Positions 15,198 through 23,457 of a DNA stretch of 23,457 nucleotides are shown here, in pieces. This stretch comes from Flavobacteriales bacterium (GTDB lineage: Bacteria > Bacteroidota > Bacteroidia > Flavobacteriales > UA16). The first letter of the stretch is position 1; every line of letters begins with the position of its first letter. A program made the position numbers and the translations under genes. The notes beneath the pieces are model-generated. The model was not told the origin of the DNA and made no database searches. It saw only the letters and a list, made by a program, of their open reading frames with translations. The stretch covers positions 1 through 23,457 of the forward strand of contig JABISU010000261.1 in the NCBI GenBank assembly GCA_018700255.1. The letters run 5' to 3'.

Positions 15198-18100
15198 TTA
15201 CTCAACGTCTAAAGTATTAAAATAATCGTTGACTTTATCCCGATAATAAGGAACTAAATCAGCGGGCACTGTTCGTAACAATTCTAACTCATTAGCCCTA
15301 TTGCGCAGATAATCAATCATTTGCGGAGAGTCAGGGTGTAGATCCTGATTCCCAACCCGTGATTTTCGTTCATTTTTCTCCCCCCTTATCCTATCGGCTT
15401 CTTCCGCATCAAGTAATCTTGATAAAATATCACGCTGTCTTTCAAGTGTTCTGATATCTACATTTCTGTTTATTAAGTCTCGTTCGAGCTCCTCCATTTC
15501 CTTAGCAATTTCCTTCATCTCATTTCCCTCACCAGATCCGTCTTCATTTAATTCTTTTGCTCTTTGTTTTGCCATTTCACGCAAAGCGGCCTGTTGTGCA
15601 GCCATCTCAGCAAGCTGTTTACTCATCCCCTGACCCTTTTTACCAGACTCACCCTTGTTAGAATTTTCACCCATCTCCTTTTTCATTTGCTCCAGTTTTT
15701 TCCCCAAAGCCTCCTGCATTTTTTTCATATCACCTGCTTTTGGAGAGGGTTTAGACCCTGACCCCCCCGGCTTATTGCAATTTCCTGAGCCAGGGTTTTT
15801 ACACTCCTGTTTATTTTGCATTTGTTTAAGCGCCTCATCAAGAAGCAATGCAAGATTGTTAAATGATGTCATGACGTATTGCTGATTCGTCACTATTTCA
15901 TTGGTTTTTCGATCAGCAAACCCTACCAAAGCCTTATCCATATGATGATTTACAAGTCCTATTTCCCTGTTAACAGCACTGGCCAATTGCCGCACCCTTA
16001 GTGATAATTCAAATAAAGAATCAGCCACCATTTTAGACCCATCTTTAAGGAAACGCTGGGTTTTACCATGTGTAACATACCTAGGGTCCTGAGATTCCGT
16101 AGTTCTAAGATTAGCCATAAGCTCTTCTTCATCGAATGAGAGAGTTATAATATTCTCTAATAACGCCCTTAGAGCTTCCATATCCTCTTCTTCACTCTCC
16201 TCTTGAGATTGCATTTGCATGCTTTCCATTTTTTGAGCAAGGTCCTTCATCTTATCAGCTGCGCTTTTTTGTTTTTCCGCAGCCTTTTTCTCTTTACCTT
16301 TTTCTAAATCCTCGGTGCTTTCTTTTTGGTCTTCAGAAATAGAATTCTCCTCCTCTTCGCTATTGAGCATGGGATTGGGATTTTCAAGATCAGTATTGTC
16401 CTTTTCTAATTCGTTAATTTTCTCCTTCAATTCGTCAAAAGAGTCATTCAAATGCTCTTGTTCTTTTTTCAGTTGATCACTTGGAAGCTCCTCCCCCTCA
16501 GTCTTTTTTGCTAAATCTTCCTGTTTATCAGCCAATTCCCTCAGCGCCTCAACAAGCTCTTCCATTTTAACCTCCCATTCCAACTGTTTAAATTGCTCTA
16601 AAGCTCTATCCAACTCCTTCTCTAAAGCCTCTTGGCTGACATCCATCTTATCGAGTTGTTTTTGCAATTCATCAGGATTCATATCCTCCATAAGCTCCTG
16701 CATTTTCTCATAAAGTTCACGAAGCTCGTCAGACATTATGTCATTCATGATTTTCTGAAGCTCCTCCTGCTTTTCTAATATCCTTTCGTTCTGAGGAGAA
16801 AACTCATTAAGGCGCTCATTTTTTATTTGGTTAGATTTTTTAACCTCATCAAGCTCGTTTTTTAACTCTTCCTGTTTTTCAAGCAATTCTTCAAGTGCTT
16901 TTTTATCCTGCCAATCCATTTCCCGCTCTTCCCTTAACCTCTCTTTAAACGACTCCATCTCTCTCCTTAATTCCTCAGCTCTTTCCACAGCGTCTTCAAT
17001 ATTTGAGGCTATTTCATAATCAGACTCGTCTCTTTCCTCTTGCAAATCTTGCTTAGTAGGAGCGGAAAAGACACCTGTTGAGGTTTTAGTAGACTTTGCA
17101 CCATTTACCCCATCATTATCCCAAACCTCCATCCAATACTCGATAGTTTCCCCAGCGATTAACTCTCGATCCTGAAAGTCCCAAACGAAAAAGATATTGT
17201 CGTTTTTCCCTCTAGGTCTATCAATAACGGTATATTCAACAGCCTTTTTACCAACCTCTCTAACTGCAAAAGCTAGCTTAGAAAAGCCATAATCATCACT
17301 AACACTACCAGAGAAATATTTTATTTTTCTGGAAATACTATCTTCGCTTTCTTCAACTTTTATAATAGGCCTTCTATCTGCTATAACCCTTATCGAATAT
17401 CTCATTGAATCCACCGCACCCAAGTCTTCGTTTTCTGGAATAAACCAATACGGCAAAGTGTTTATAGAGCGCCAATAAGCTGAAAAGACATTTCCCGTAA
17501 CATTTATTGGAGTTACTAATGAATCCCCAATCCTCATTCTTAAACGATCTGCGTCCTTTACTCTACACTCCCAATTTATCGAAGCTCCCTCTGCAACCAG
17601 GATATCTCCATTGTTATATTGAGTAACCCGCTCAAGACCAGTGTATCCAGGAGGATCAGCAACAAGGGTGAATTCTTTAACAAGCGGGATAGGCAAGGCT
17701 AAAAGCGTATAAACAGGAGAGTCCCACCCATTTGCAGAACAATTAAAATCTGTATTTAACCTAAGTGACGTAAAAGTGTAGCGGAACATATCCCCAACAA
17801 GATGCTCCATTCGATATCTGTTTCCACCCTCTTCAAGGAAAACAGTCGAGGGAATAGATGAGCCAACAATTTTTACAACAAAATTAAACCGCTCACCCTT
17901 AGGCGCCTTCAAAGGAGTAGACACAACCTCATATCTGAACGGCGCCGGGGTTTCGAAAGAGGTTCGATGGTTAATGAGCCTATCGGTAGACTCAGAAACT
18001 ACAAGTGGCCTCCAAATAAGAACAGCAATTAGCACTATAATAGGCCCGAGCGCGAACTTTAAATACACCAGGTTTTCGCTTAAGTCTATTGCCTTCGTAA

Positions 18101-18533
18101 AAGCTATGGGACTGAGTTCGGATATTTTCTGATCGACACTTGCAATTAATAAATCATTATTACCAGAATGTGAGTCGTCATTAATTTGGTCTGAAAGCTG
18201 AAGAGTATTTAATAGCTTATCCCTAACTTCAGGAAAGTGGTCCCCAACTATGCGGCTTGCGTCCTCATGGCTAATAACCCTACCTAAACGGAAAAGCCTT
18301 AATAAAGGCAGAATCACCATTACTAATAGCACACCAGCTACAAGGAGAGCAAACCCCCAGAATAAAACGGTTCGTGTAAGCACTCCAAACCGCCCTAAAA
18401 ACTCAATCCAGGTCAGTATTAAAAAACCGACAGTTACAATACCTGCGGCCACGATAGAGCCACGCAACGCCTGATTGCGGTAATACTTTCTTATGAAAGC
18501 ATCCAGTTTTTCTATTAGAGAGTTGTAAATCAT
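15198..18533 (-). CDS. DUF4175-type membrane protein with a very long coiled coil
   Basis: A 1111-residue protein whose N-terminus (RKYYRNQALRGS, then EDASRIVGDHFPEVRDKLLNTLQL) matches the DUF4175-like proteins of Flavobacteriia. Membrane segments are at about 24-44, 56-80 and 156-178. Residues about 180-500 look like beta-sandwich domains (PPGYTGLE is typical). From about 500 to 850 it is a charged coiled coil rich in E, K, Q and M (many LEKQEELK / MEELMEDMN-type heptads). A flexible G/S/K/N patch with CKNPGSGNC follows, then more coiled coil (QAALREMAKQRAKEL), ending in a conserved-looking tail (LLRTVPADLVPYYRDKVNDYF). The function is unknown; the topology suggests a large envelope scaffold. 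It heads the operon with the RsbW-like ATPase, ybeY and mnmG, and diverges from the LTD gene over a 62-base spacer. Confidence 0.85.
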   Translation of the reverse strand: MIYNSLIEKLDAFIRKYYRNQALRGSIVAAGIVTVGFLILTWIEFLGRFGVLTRTVLFWGFALLVAGVLLVMVILPLLRLFRLGRVISHEDASRIVGDHFPEVRDKLLNTLQLSDQINDDSHSGNNDLLIASVDQKISELSPIAFTKAIDLSENLVYLKFALGPIIVLIAVLIWRPLVVSESTDRLINHRTSFETPAPFRYEVVSTPLKAPKGERFNFVVKIVGSSIPSTVFLEEGGNRYRMEHLVGDMFRYTFTSLRLNTDFNCSANGWDSPVYTLLALPIPLVKEFTLVADPPGYTGLERVTQYNNGDILVAEGASINWECRVKDADRLRMRIGDSLVTPINVTGNVFSAYWRSINTLPYWFIPENEDLGAVDSMRYSIRVIADRRPIIKVEESEDSISRKIKYFSGSVSDDYGFSKLAFAVREVGKKAVEYTVIDRPRGKNDNIFFVWDFQDRELIAGETIEYWMEVWDNDGVNGAKSTKTSTGVFSAPTKQDLQEERDESDYEIASNIEDAVERAEELRREMESFKERLREEREMDWQDKKALEELLEKQEELKNELDEVKKSNQIKNERLNEFSPQNERILEKQEELQKIMNDIMSDELRELYEKMQELMEDMNPDELQKQLDKMDVSQEALEKELDRALEQFKQLEWEVKMEELVEALRELADKQEDLAKKTEGEELPSDQLKKEQEHLNDSFDELKEKINELEKDNTDLENPNPMLNSEEEENSISEDQKESTEDLEKGKEKKAAEKQKSAADKMKDLAQKMESMQMQSQEESEEEDMEALRALLENIITLSFDEEELMANLRTTESQDPRYVTHGKTQRFLKDGSKMVADSLFELSLRVRQLASAVNREIGLVNHHMDKALVGFADRKTNEIVTNQQYVMTSFNNLALLLDEALKQMQNKQECKNPGSGNCNKPGGSGSKPSPKAGDMKKMQEALGKKLEQMKKEMGENSNKGESGKKGQGMSKQLAEMAAQQAALREMAKQRAKELNEDGSGEGNEMKEIAKEMEELERDLINRNVDIRTLERQRDILSRLLDAEEADRIRGEKNERKSRVGNQDLHPDSPQMIDYLRNRANELELLRTVPADLVPYYRDKVNDYFNTLDVE

Positions 18534-18595
18534 AATATGACCCTTAAAGGTACGTATCTTAGACCTTCATTTGTTACAAAACAAGAATATCAGAT

Positions 18596-21500
18596 ATGCG
18601 TTCCATTTATATTTATTTATTTGCTGTAATTACAGTAGGCTCAATTTTTTCAACCAATGCTCAAGGAGTTGTAATTAACGAGGTTGATGCCATTGTAACT
18701 GATCCAAACTCTCAGTTTATTGAGCTGTATGGTGCGCCTAATTCAGGACTTGAAGGATATTCAATTGCGCTTGTAAAATCAATATGGCTTGGCGGTGGCG
18801 CTTATGGCGTGGAGGTTTATTCTGTTATATCTCTTGAAGGAATGCAGTTTGATTCGGATGGATTTCTTGCAATTACTACGGATTTGGCATTACCCGTAGG
18901 AGCCGTTGCCATTTACGAGGCAGACCTTTCAACGATTGTAGTAGGGGAGGAGCCTCCAACAGAAGATATCATCGATGCTTTAGTTTATGGTCCTGTAAGT
19001 ATGGGACCATCTCACCCACAGGTGTCAGGAATATTACAAGCTTTAGTCCCTCCCGGAACAGGACTTTTATCAGAAGGGGATGAGGGAAACCCACAAGGAC
19101 ACTCAATGTCGAGACTTCCAGATGGTGGCGCACCCTTTGACCTAAGCTCATATACGATACAGCCATCATCTCAAGGAATAACGAATATTCTTGATTGTGC
19201 TGGAGGGTTTTTAGAAATCACGAATACTGCAAATGACACCCTTTGTACAGACCAAGGCCCAGCAATTGCAACATTTAATCATATTACAGACGCCCCTACA
19301 GCATCCCTAACACTACTTGTTGTTGACCCTATTGATGGAAACATTTTAGCTTCAGCATCAGGATCGGCAATAAACTTTGAAGGCTTAGGAGACGGGCTGC
19401 TTGGTGTAGTTGCCGTTTCTCATGACTCGCCCTTAGATGCAAGTTCTATAGAAACGGGAATGCCGCTTTCCGGAGTGACTTCCTCAGGTTGTTTTTCTTT
19501 GAGCGAACAGCAGTACGTAATTTTTGTTGAAACATGTGAAATGCCAGCTTGTGATGGAGGAACGATGTTAGACGCAAGTGGGTCAGACGAGATATTAGCC
19601 TGCTTAACACCAGATGGAACGATAGTAGCTTTCGGATATTACTCTGAAGCGGTTGAAGACGATTTTTTATTTGCAATCTGCACAGACGAGGATACGATAA
19701 TCACAACAATTGAGGTTCCGTTTTATGACTTTACGGATCTGGGAGTGAATGATTATCATGTTTGGGGCATCAGCACGCAAGGTGAGATTAACCCTACCAC
19801 TATAGCGCCTGGAGCTTATGTGGGTGGTGCAACAGCTTTAGAGTGTGATAGTGTCGGAGCCTCAGCCTTGGTTGTTTCAATTTTAGAGTGTGGAGAAGCG
19901 GGACTTTGTGACGACCTTATTATTTCTGAGTATGTTGAGGGAGACAGTCACAATAAGGCAATAGAGCTATTCAACCCTTCTGGCGCTGATATAGATCTTA
20001 CTCCGTATACAATGGAGTTATATAACAATGGAGCGACGGAGCCTAATCAAGAATTAAATTTAATCGGTTCACTTCTCCCTGGTGAAACATATGTAATAGG
20101 CAACTCACAAGCGACACCAGCTCTTCAAAACTTGAGCGACATTACCTCTCAGCTCACTTGGTACAACGGAAATGATGCTTTAGTATTAAGTAAAAACGGA
20201 GAAGCAATAGACATTATGGGAGTTGTAGGACAAGATCTAGGTGATGCATGGACAGTTTCCTCAGGAGGCGCTATGGCTGAACATACCCTGGTGAGAAAAC
20301 CGAATGTTGGGCACGGAACGATTGACTGGGAAGAAGGCCAAACCCAATGGGATTCATATCCTCAAGATACTTTTGATTTTCTAGGCTCACATCAGGTTAC
20401 TTGTGGCGGCCTTGGAACAATGTCTGTGGGGTTTGACGCTCCGGAATTGTATGTAAACGAAGGTGCGGGGGTTGTAGTTTCGATTTCACCGATTTACCCA
20501 ATTGAAGACGTTGAAGTTGAGTTAAATATTGTTGGAGGAGATGCGATTGCAGGTATTGATTTCCCAGACGTATTCCCACTAAATTTTAACTTTGATATGG
20601 GGCTTTTAAATTCCCAATCCTTCAATTTTACAGCCATTGATGAAGAAGATCCAGAGCTTCAGGAGGACGTGCTTATGGCATTAAGCATCATCTCTGGTGG
20701 AGCGACTCTTGGTATAGACACATTGTTGATTCATATTTTACCATCAGACTTAGAATATCCAGTTTATGAAATAGATCAGGTTAGAGGAATAAACAACCAA
20801 GGGGTTCTTGACAGCATAGGTGTGGCGTGCGAGCTCAGAGGCATAGTCCACGGTTGGAACGACTATCCTTCCGGACTTCAGTTCACACTAATAGACCCGA
20901 CAAACGGAATAAACGTATTCAGCCCTATCAGTGATTTTGGGTATAATGTTGTTGAAGGAGACAGTATTCGAGTTAGGGGAGTCATAGATCAGTATTTAGG
21001 TTTAGCCCAAATCAGAATAGACACCCTCCTCTTTGAAGGCTCAGGCTTCCCGTCGGACACACCTCAATTGGTGTTTGAAATGGACGAGGAGACGGAGTCT
21101 AGAATTATTACATTAAAATGTACTGAGCTCGTTGATTTGAATGATTGGACAAATACTACACCTGGATTTGATGTCAGACTTAATTTTGGCTCTCAGGAGA
21201 TAATAATGAGAATAGATGCTAACACGAATCTATTCGGCACAACCGTTCCTATTGGAGTTTTCGGAGTAACGGGAATAGGTGGGCAACGCGACCTAAACGC
21301 GCCTTTTGTTGATGGATATATGATAACGCCTCGCGGCCAATTTGACCTTACAGATCCTGTAAATGCAGACTTTATAGTTAACTCACCTTGGGACGGAAAT
21401 AGTGGCCCACTCGAAATTTTCAATCTAAGTACTGGAGCCGATAATTACTTGTGGAGTATGGGGGATGGTACCACTTACAACGATACAATACCATCGCATA

Positions 21501-21853
21501 GCTATACAGAGGCGGGAACCTTTACAATTTATTTAACTGCGTTTAGTGAAAATGGAGATTGTAGCTCTCAAACCTCTTTTGAGGTAGTTTCTAACTGGGT
21601 TAGAGTTGAAGAGTTTTCAGGAATTATTTTGAACGCATTTCCAAACCCAACCTCAGACAAACTTATCATTTCGTCTAAACACAAAGTGTTGTTCTATAGC
21701 ATTTCAGACGCCCTAGGACGCGTTGTAAAGGGTGAAGACGAAATTAACAGCAATACATTTGAGGTTGACGCGAGCTCTTTAAATAACGGGGTTTACTCTA
21801 TTAGTGTTCAATCTGAAAGCGGGCCCGGCTTGGTGAGGTTTATTAAAAACTAA
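18596..21853 (+). CDS. Exported multidomain LTD / Calx-beta / OB-fold / PKD protein with T9SS sorting domain
   Basis: A 1085-residue protein. The signal peptide is 1-23 (ending STNAQ). Residues about 24-190 form a lamin-tail domain (VVINEVDA, FIELYG). A cysteine-containing middle region spans about 200-440. A second lamin-tail domain of the ExeM-nuclease kind covers about 440-600 (LIISEYVEGDSHNKAIELFNP). A Calx-beta-like domain is at about 605-715. An OB-fold-like region resembling the YhcR/ExeM OBF domain is at about 720-910 (ELRGIVHG, GDSIRVRGVIDQYLGLAQI). A PKD domain lies at about 915-1000 (YLWSMGDGT, HSYTEAGTFTIYLT). The end is a type IX secretion sorting domain (AFPNPTSDKLII, SISDALGRVV, LNNGVYSISV). 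It should be secreted or attached to the surface. No catalytic domain is seen. The stop overlaps that of the convergent nuclease-fold gene by 4 bases. Confidence 0.88.
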   Translation: MRSIYIYLFAVITVGSIFSTNAQGVVINEVDAIVTDPNSQFIELYGAPNSGLEGYSIALVKSIWLGGGAYGVEVYSVISLEGMQFDSDGFLAITTDLALPVGAVAIYEADLSTIVVGEEPPTEDIIDALVYGPVSMGPSHPQVSGILQALVPPGTGLLSEGDEGNPQGHSMSRLPDGGAPFDLSSYTIQPSSQGITNILDCAGGFLEITNTANDTLCTDQGPAIATFNHITDAPTASLTLLVVDPIDGNILASASGSAINFEGLGDGLLGVVAVSHDSPLDASSIETGMPLSGVTSSGCFSLSEQQYVIFVETCEMPACDGGTMLDASGSDEILACLTPDGTIVAFGYYSEAVEDDFLFAICTDEDTIITTIEVPFYDFTDLGVNDYHVWGISTQGEINPTTIAPGAYVGGATALECDSVGASALVVSILECGEAGLCDDLIISEYVEGDSHNKAIELFNPSGADIDLTPYTMELYNNGATEPNQELNLIGSLLPGETYVIGNSQATPALQNLSDITSQLTWYNGNDALVLSKNGEAIDIMGVVGQDLGDAWTVSSGGAMAEHTLVRKPNVGHGTIDWEEGQTQWDSYPQDTFDFLGSHQVTCGGLGTMSVGFDAPELYVNEGAGVVVSISPIYPIEDVEVELNIVGGDAIAGIDFPDVFPLNFNFDMGLLNSQSFNFTAIDEEDPELQEDVLMALSIISGGATLGIDTLLIHILPSDLEYPVYEIDQVRGINNQGVLDSIGVACELRGIVHGWNDYPSGLQFTLIDPTNGINVFSPISDFGYNVVEGDSIRVRGVIDQYLGLAQIRIDTLLFEGSGFPSDTPQLVFEMDEETESRIITLKCTELVDLNDWTNTTPGFDVRLNFGSQEIIMRIDANTNLFGTTVPIGVFGVTGIGGQRDLNAPFVDGYMITPRGQFDLTDPVNADFIVNSPWDGNSGPLEIFNLSTGADNYLWSMGDGTTYNDTIPSHSYTEAGTFTIYLTAFSENGDCSSQTSFEVVSNWVRVEEFSGIILNAFPNPTSDKLIISSKHKVLFYSISDALGRVVKGEDEINSNTFEVDASSLNNGVYSISVQSESGPGLVRFIKN

Positions 21854-23457
21854 GAACAAACATCACCAAAAGCAGATAAAACTAACAATAGATCTCCTAT
21901 TGTAATAGATCCGTCATTATTAGTGTCGCCGCTACAGGTTGCACCGATTTCACCACTGTTTAATAAATCCTCGGCGTCACTAAGTCCATTTCCGTTCGTA
22001 TCATAATTAAGGGGGTCTGTGATAAATAACGAAAGCTCAATCCCGTCTGTAAGCCCATCCCCGTCAGTATCTTGAATTAATGGGTCTGTGAAGGTTATAA
22101 GGATTTCAATCTCATCTGACAGACCATCAAGATCAGAGTCGGAACAGGAATCGCCAATACCGTCAAAGTTGAAGTCTGTTTGGTCTACATTTGATAAATC
22201 AGGGCAGTTGTCAAGGGAGTCGAAGACGCCATCCCCATCAGTATCTGTTTGAGAAATTCCACCAACTAAAGCAAGGTCAGCCACTACCATGAAGTGGTCG
22301 GAAGCATCTTCAGCATCGTATAATTCAAGGTTATACTGAGCTAAACGAGCGGGAGGGAGGTCAGAGGTTTGGAGAGAATATGCGCGAAGGACTTCGATAA
22401 CAGCGTCAGAAATAATAATATAATCTAATTTTCCAGGCATATATGATCCAGAATCATTCCTCCAAGTATAATCCATAGCCCTGTCGGTTAAGCGAGCTAC
22501 AATTTGAGTGAGGTCGGAGGAGTCCCAATCTGGAGAAAAGTCATCCCCATGTAGATTGTTATTATAAATATTACCAGTTTCGAGAGTGTTTATGGGCCCA
22601 GAAAGCCCAACCATATTCAAATCTCCTCCGTAAATAATTGGGGAACCCTCAGGAAGATCTAACACTCCCCCCGGCTCTATAGCGTCCCGTAGAAAAGACA
22701 TATAATCATCAGCCTGCTCCTGTCTTTGGGCATCTCCGTCACAACACTTAAGATGTGAACAAGTAAATAAGGTAGGTACGCCCCAAACGCTTTCAGTGCT
22801 TATTAAAGCAGGCATTTGTCGATTTATTGTGGGAAATATGGAGGTGATTGGAAATCGGCTTGCGATCATTAAATCCCAATCGTCTTTTTCTACAAACCAA
22901 CTCGCGCCACCCTCTAAAGGAAGCCACATATCGAGCAAGTCAGCCACAAATGAAGTGGTGTAATCCTCGACTTCAGAAAACCCTATGATATCGGGGTTTG
23001 TGGCATCTAAAATTCTGTTATAAGAATCGTAAACACTCGTGTTGTCCAACTCTCTTTTCACATTCCAAAACGCAACTCTAATTTCTGTATTTTCCGCTCT
23101 TTCTAAAGGAGTAGGAGTGATGGAATAACTGAAATCGGTTAGGACATGAACCTCTCCGCCCTGAGGAACACTTGTTGAAGTGTCCCCTTCATACCAAAGA
23201 AATTTAATTGCGCCATTGTTCAGGTTTATGAGAGACCGGTCTATAGCAATTTCAAATTCAAAAGCGCTATATACTGGAGCAACATGTACGCCAACACTAT
23301 TTATTCCAGGTCCAGAAGACGTTCCGCTGCTAGAAAACATTGTGACCGATCTCGAAGGAAAATTAATCACCATCTCAGCTCCTAAACCCAGATTCAAATA
23401 ATTACTCCCCGTAGAAAGGTCGTTGTCGAAATCGATTACAAGTCTAATAGAATTAGG
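21850..23457 (-). CDS. Endonuclease/exonuclease/phosphatase-fold protein with TSP3 and dockerin-like tail, 5' end cut by window edge
   Basis: The frame is open to the right edge, so the gene is partial; 535 residues are visible. The TTG at 23397 is not the start, because in-frame coding (IDFDNDLSTGSNY) continues to the edge. Visible residues 1-120 are a beta-rich domain with a GAEM motif. Residues about 125-395 are an EEP domain with all hallmarks: N132 in FWNVK, E162 in GFSEVED, H235 in CSHLK, D279 and N281 in YGGDLNM, D345 in KLDYIII, and D387-H388 in ASDHFMV. This is the DNase I / sphingomyelinase fold; the substrate is unknown. Residues 405-495 are calcium-binding thrombospondin type 3 repeats (DTDGDGVFD, DSDLDGLSD, DTDGDGLTD). 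The end is a dockerin-like calcium loop between two cysteines, with no T9SS domain. It is convergent with the LTD gene. Confidence 0.88.
   Translation of the reverse strand, partial: PNSIRLVIDFDNDLSTGSNYLNLGLGAEMVINFPSRSVTMFSSSGTSSGPGINSVGVHVAPVYSAFEFEIAIDRSLINLNNGAIKFLWYEGDTSTSVPQGGEVHVLTDFSYSITPTPLERAENTEIRVAFWNVKRELDNTSVYDSYNRILDATNPDIIGFSEVEDYTTSFVADLLDMWLPLEGGASWFVEKDDWDLMIASRFPITSIFPTINRQMPALISTESVWGVPTLFTCSHLKCCDGDAQRQEQADDYMSFLRDAIEPGGVLDLPEGSPIIYGGDLNMVGLSGPINTLETGNIYNNNLHGDDFSPDWDSSDLTQIVARLTDRAMDYTWRNDSGSYMPGKLDYIIISDAVIEVLRAYSLQTSDLPPARLAQYNLELYDAEDASDHFMVVADLALVGGISQTDTDGDGVFDSLDNCPDLSNVDQTDFNFDGIGDSCSDSDLDGLSDEIEILITFTDPLIQDTDGDGLTDGIELSLFITDPLNYDTNGNGLSDAEDLLNSGEIGATCSGDTNNDGSITIGDLLLVLSAFGDVCS
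21964..22248 (-). repeat. Thrombospondin type 3 calcium-binding repeats
   Basis: Within the nuclease-fold gene, acidic repeats with the pattern D-x-D-x-D-G-x-x-D follow each other: DTDGDGVFDSLDNCPD, a linked FNFDGIGDSC, DSDLDGLSDEIE, DTDGDGLTDGIE and DTNGNGLSDAED. Two repeats carry the paired cysteines typical of TSP3. They bind calcium and commonly serve as stiff, protease-resistant spacers in exported proteins of marine bacteria. Confidence 0.85.

Overview
The window looks like chromosomal DNA of a marine-type member of the Bacteroidota, most likely Flavobacteriales. The pointers are a type IX secretion C-terminal sorting domain, a HisKA_2 kinase paired with a LytTR regulator, the gene order DUF4175 / RsbW-like ATPase / ybeY / mnmG, an exact Bacteroidota -7 box (TAnnTTTG), weak Shine-Dalgarno signals, frequent GTG/TTG starts and an AT-rich composition. 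There are 13 protein genes, two cut by the window edges, and very little spacer. I see no tRNA, rRNA, CRISPR array or insertion sequence.

Region 1 (1-6787, minus strand) is a tight four-gene unit. Its order of transcription is a secreted MORN-repeat protein, a soluble histidine kinase with about six PAS domains, a LytTR response regulator, and a secreted CotH-type kinase that runs off the left edge. Gaps are 4-14 bases, so sensing, transcription control and a surface kinase appear to be co-expressed. A very AT-rich 376-base divergent spacer follows.

Region 2 (7164-12443) starts with an unusual single reading frame that joins ribose-5-phosphate isomerase B to a complete M28 zinc peptidase through an internal hydrophobic, signal-like segment. 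Convergent to it lie an ALDH7-type aldehyde dehydrogenase and a TlpA-like thioredoxin lipoprotein whose TTG start overlaps the dehydrogenase stop. A small YkgJ cysteine-cluster protein diverges from the dehydrogenase.

Region 3 (12445-18533, minus strand) is a housekeeping operon: DUF4175 membrane coiled-coil protein, RsbW-like ATPase, ybeY, mnmG. It carries two parS-like palindromes with the core GTTCCACGTGGAAC, 1210 bases apart. One lies in the last codons of ybeY and the other inside mnmG. This suggests that the locus is part of the chromosome segregation region, probably near oriC.

Region 4 (18596-23457) holds two convergent genes for large exported proteins. One has lamin-tail, Calx-beta, OB-fold-like, PKD and T9SS sorting domains. 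The other, cut at its 5' end, is an endonuclease/exonuclease/phosphatase-fold enzyme with calcium-binding thrombospondin type 3 repeats and a dockerin-like tail. Together they contain the domain types that ExeM-like extracellular nucleases carry in one chain.

All three convergent junctions have abutting or overlapping stop codons (CTAA overlaps at 9161 and 21850, one base apart at 12444), which fits a compact genome.
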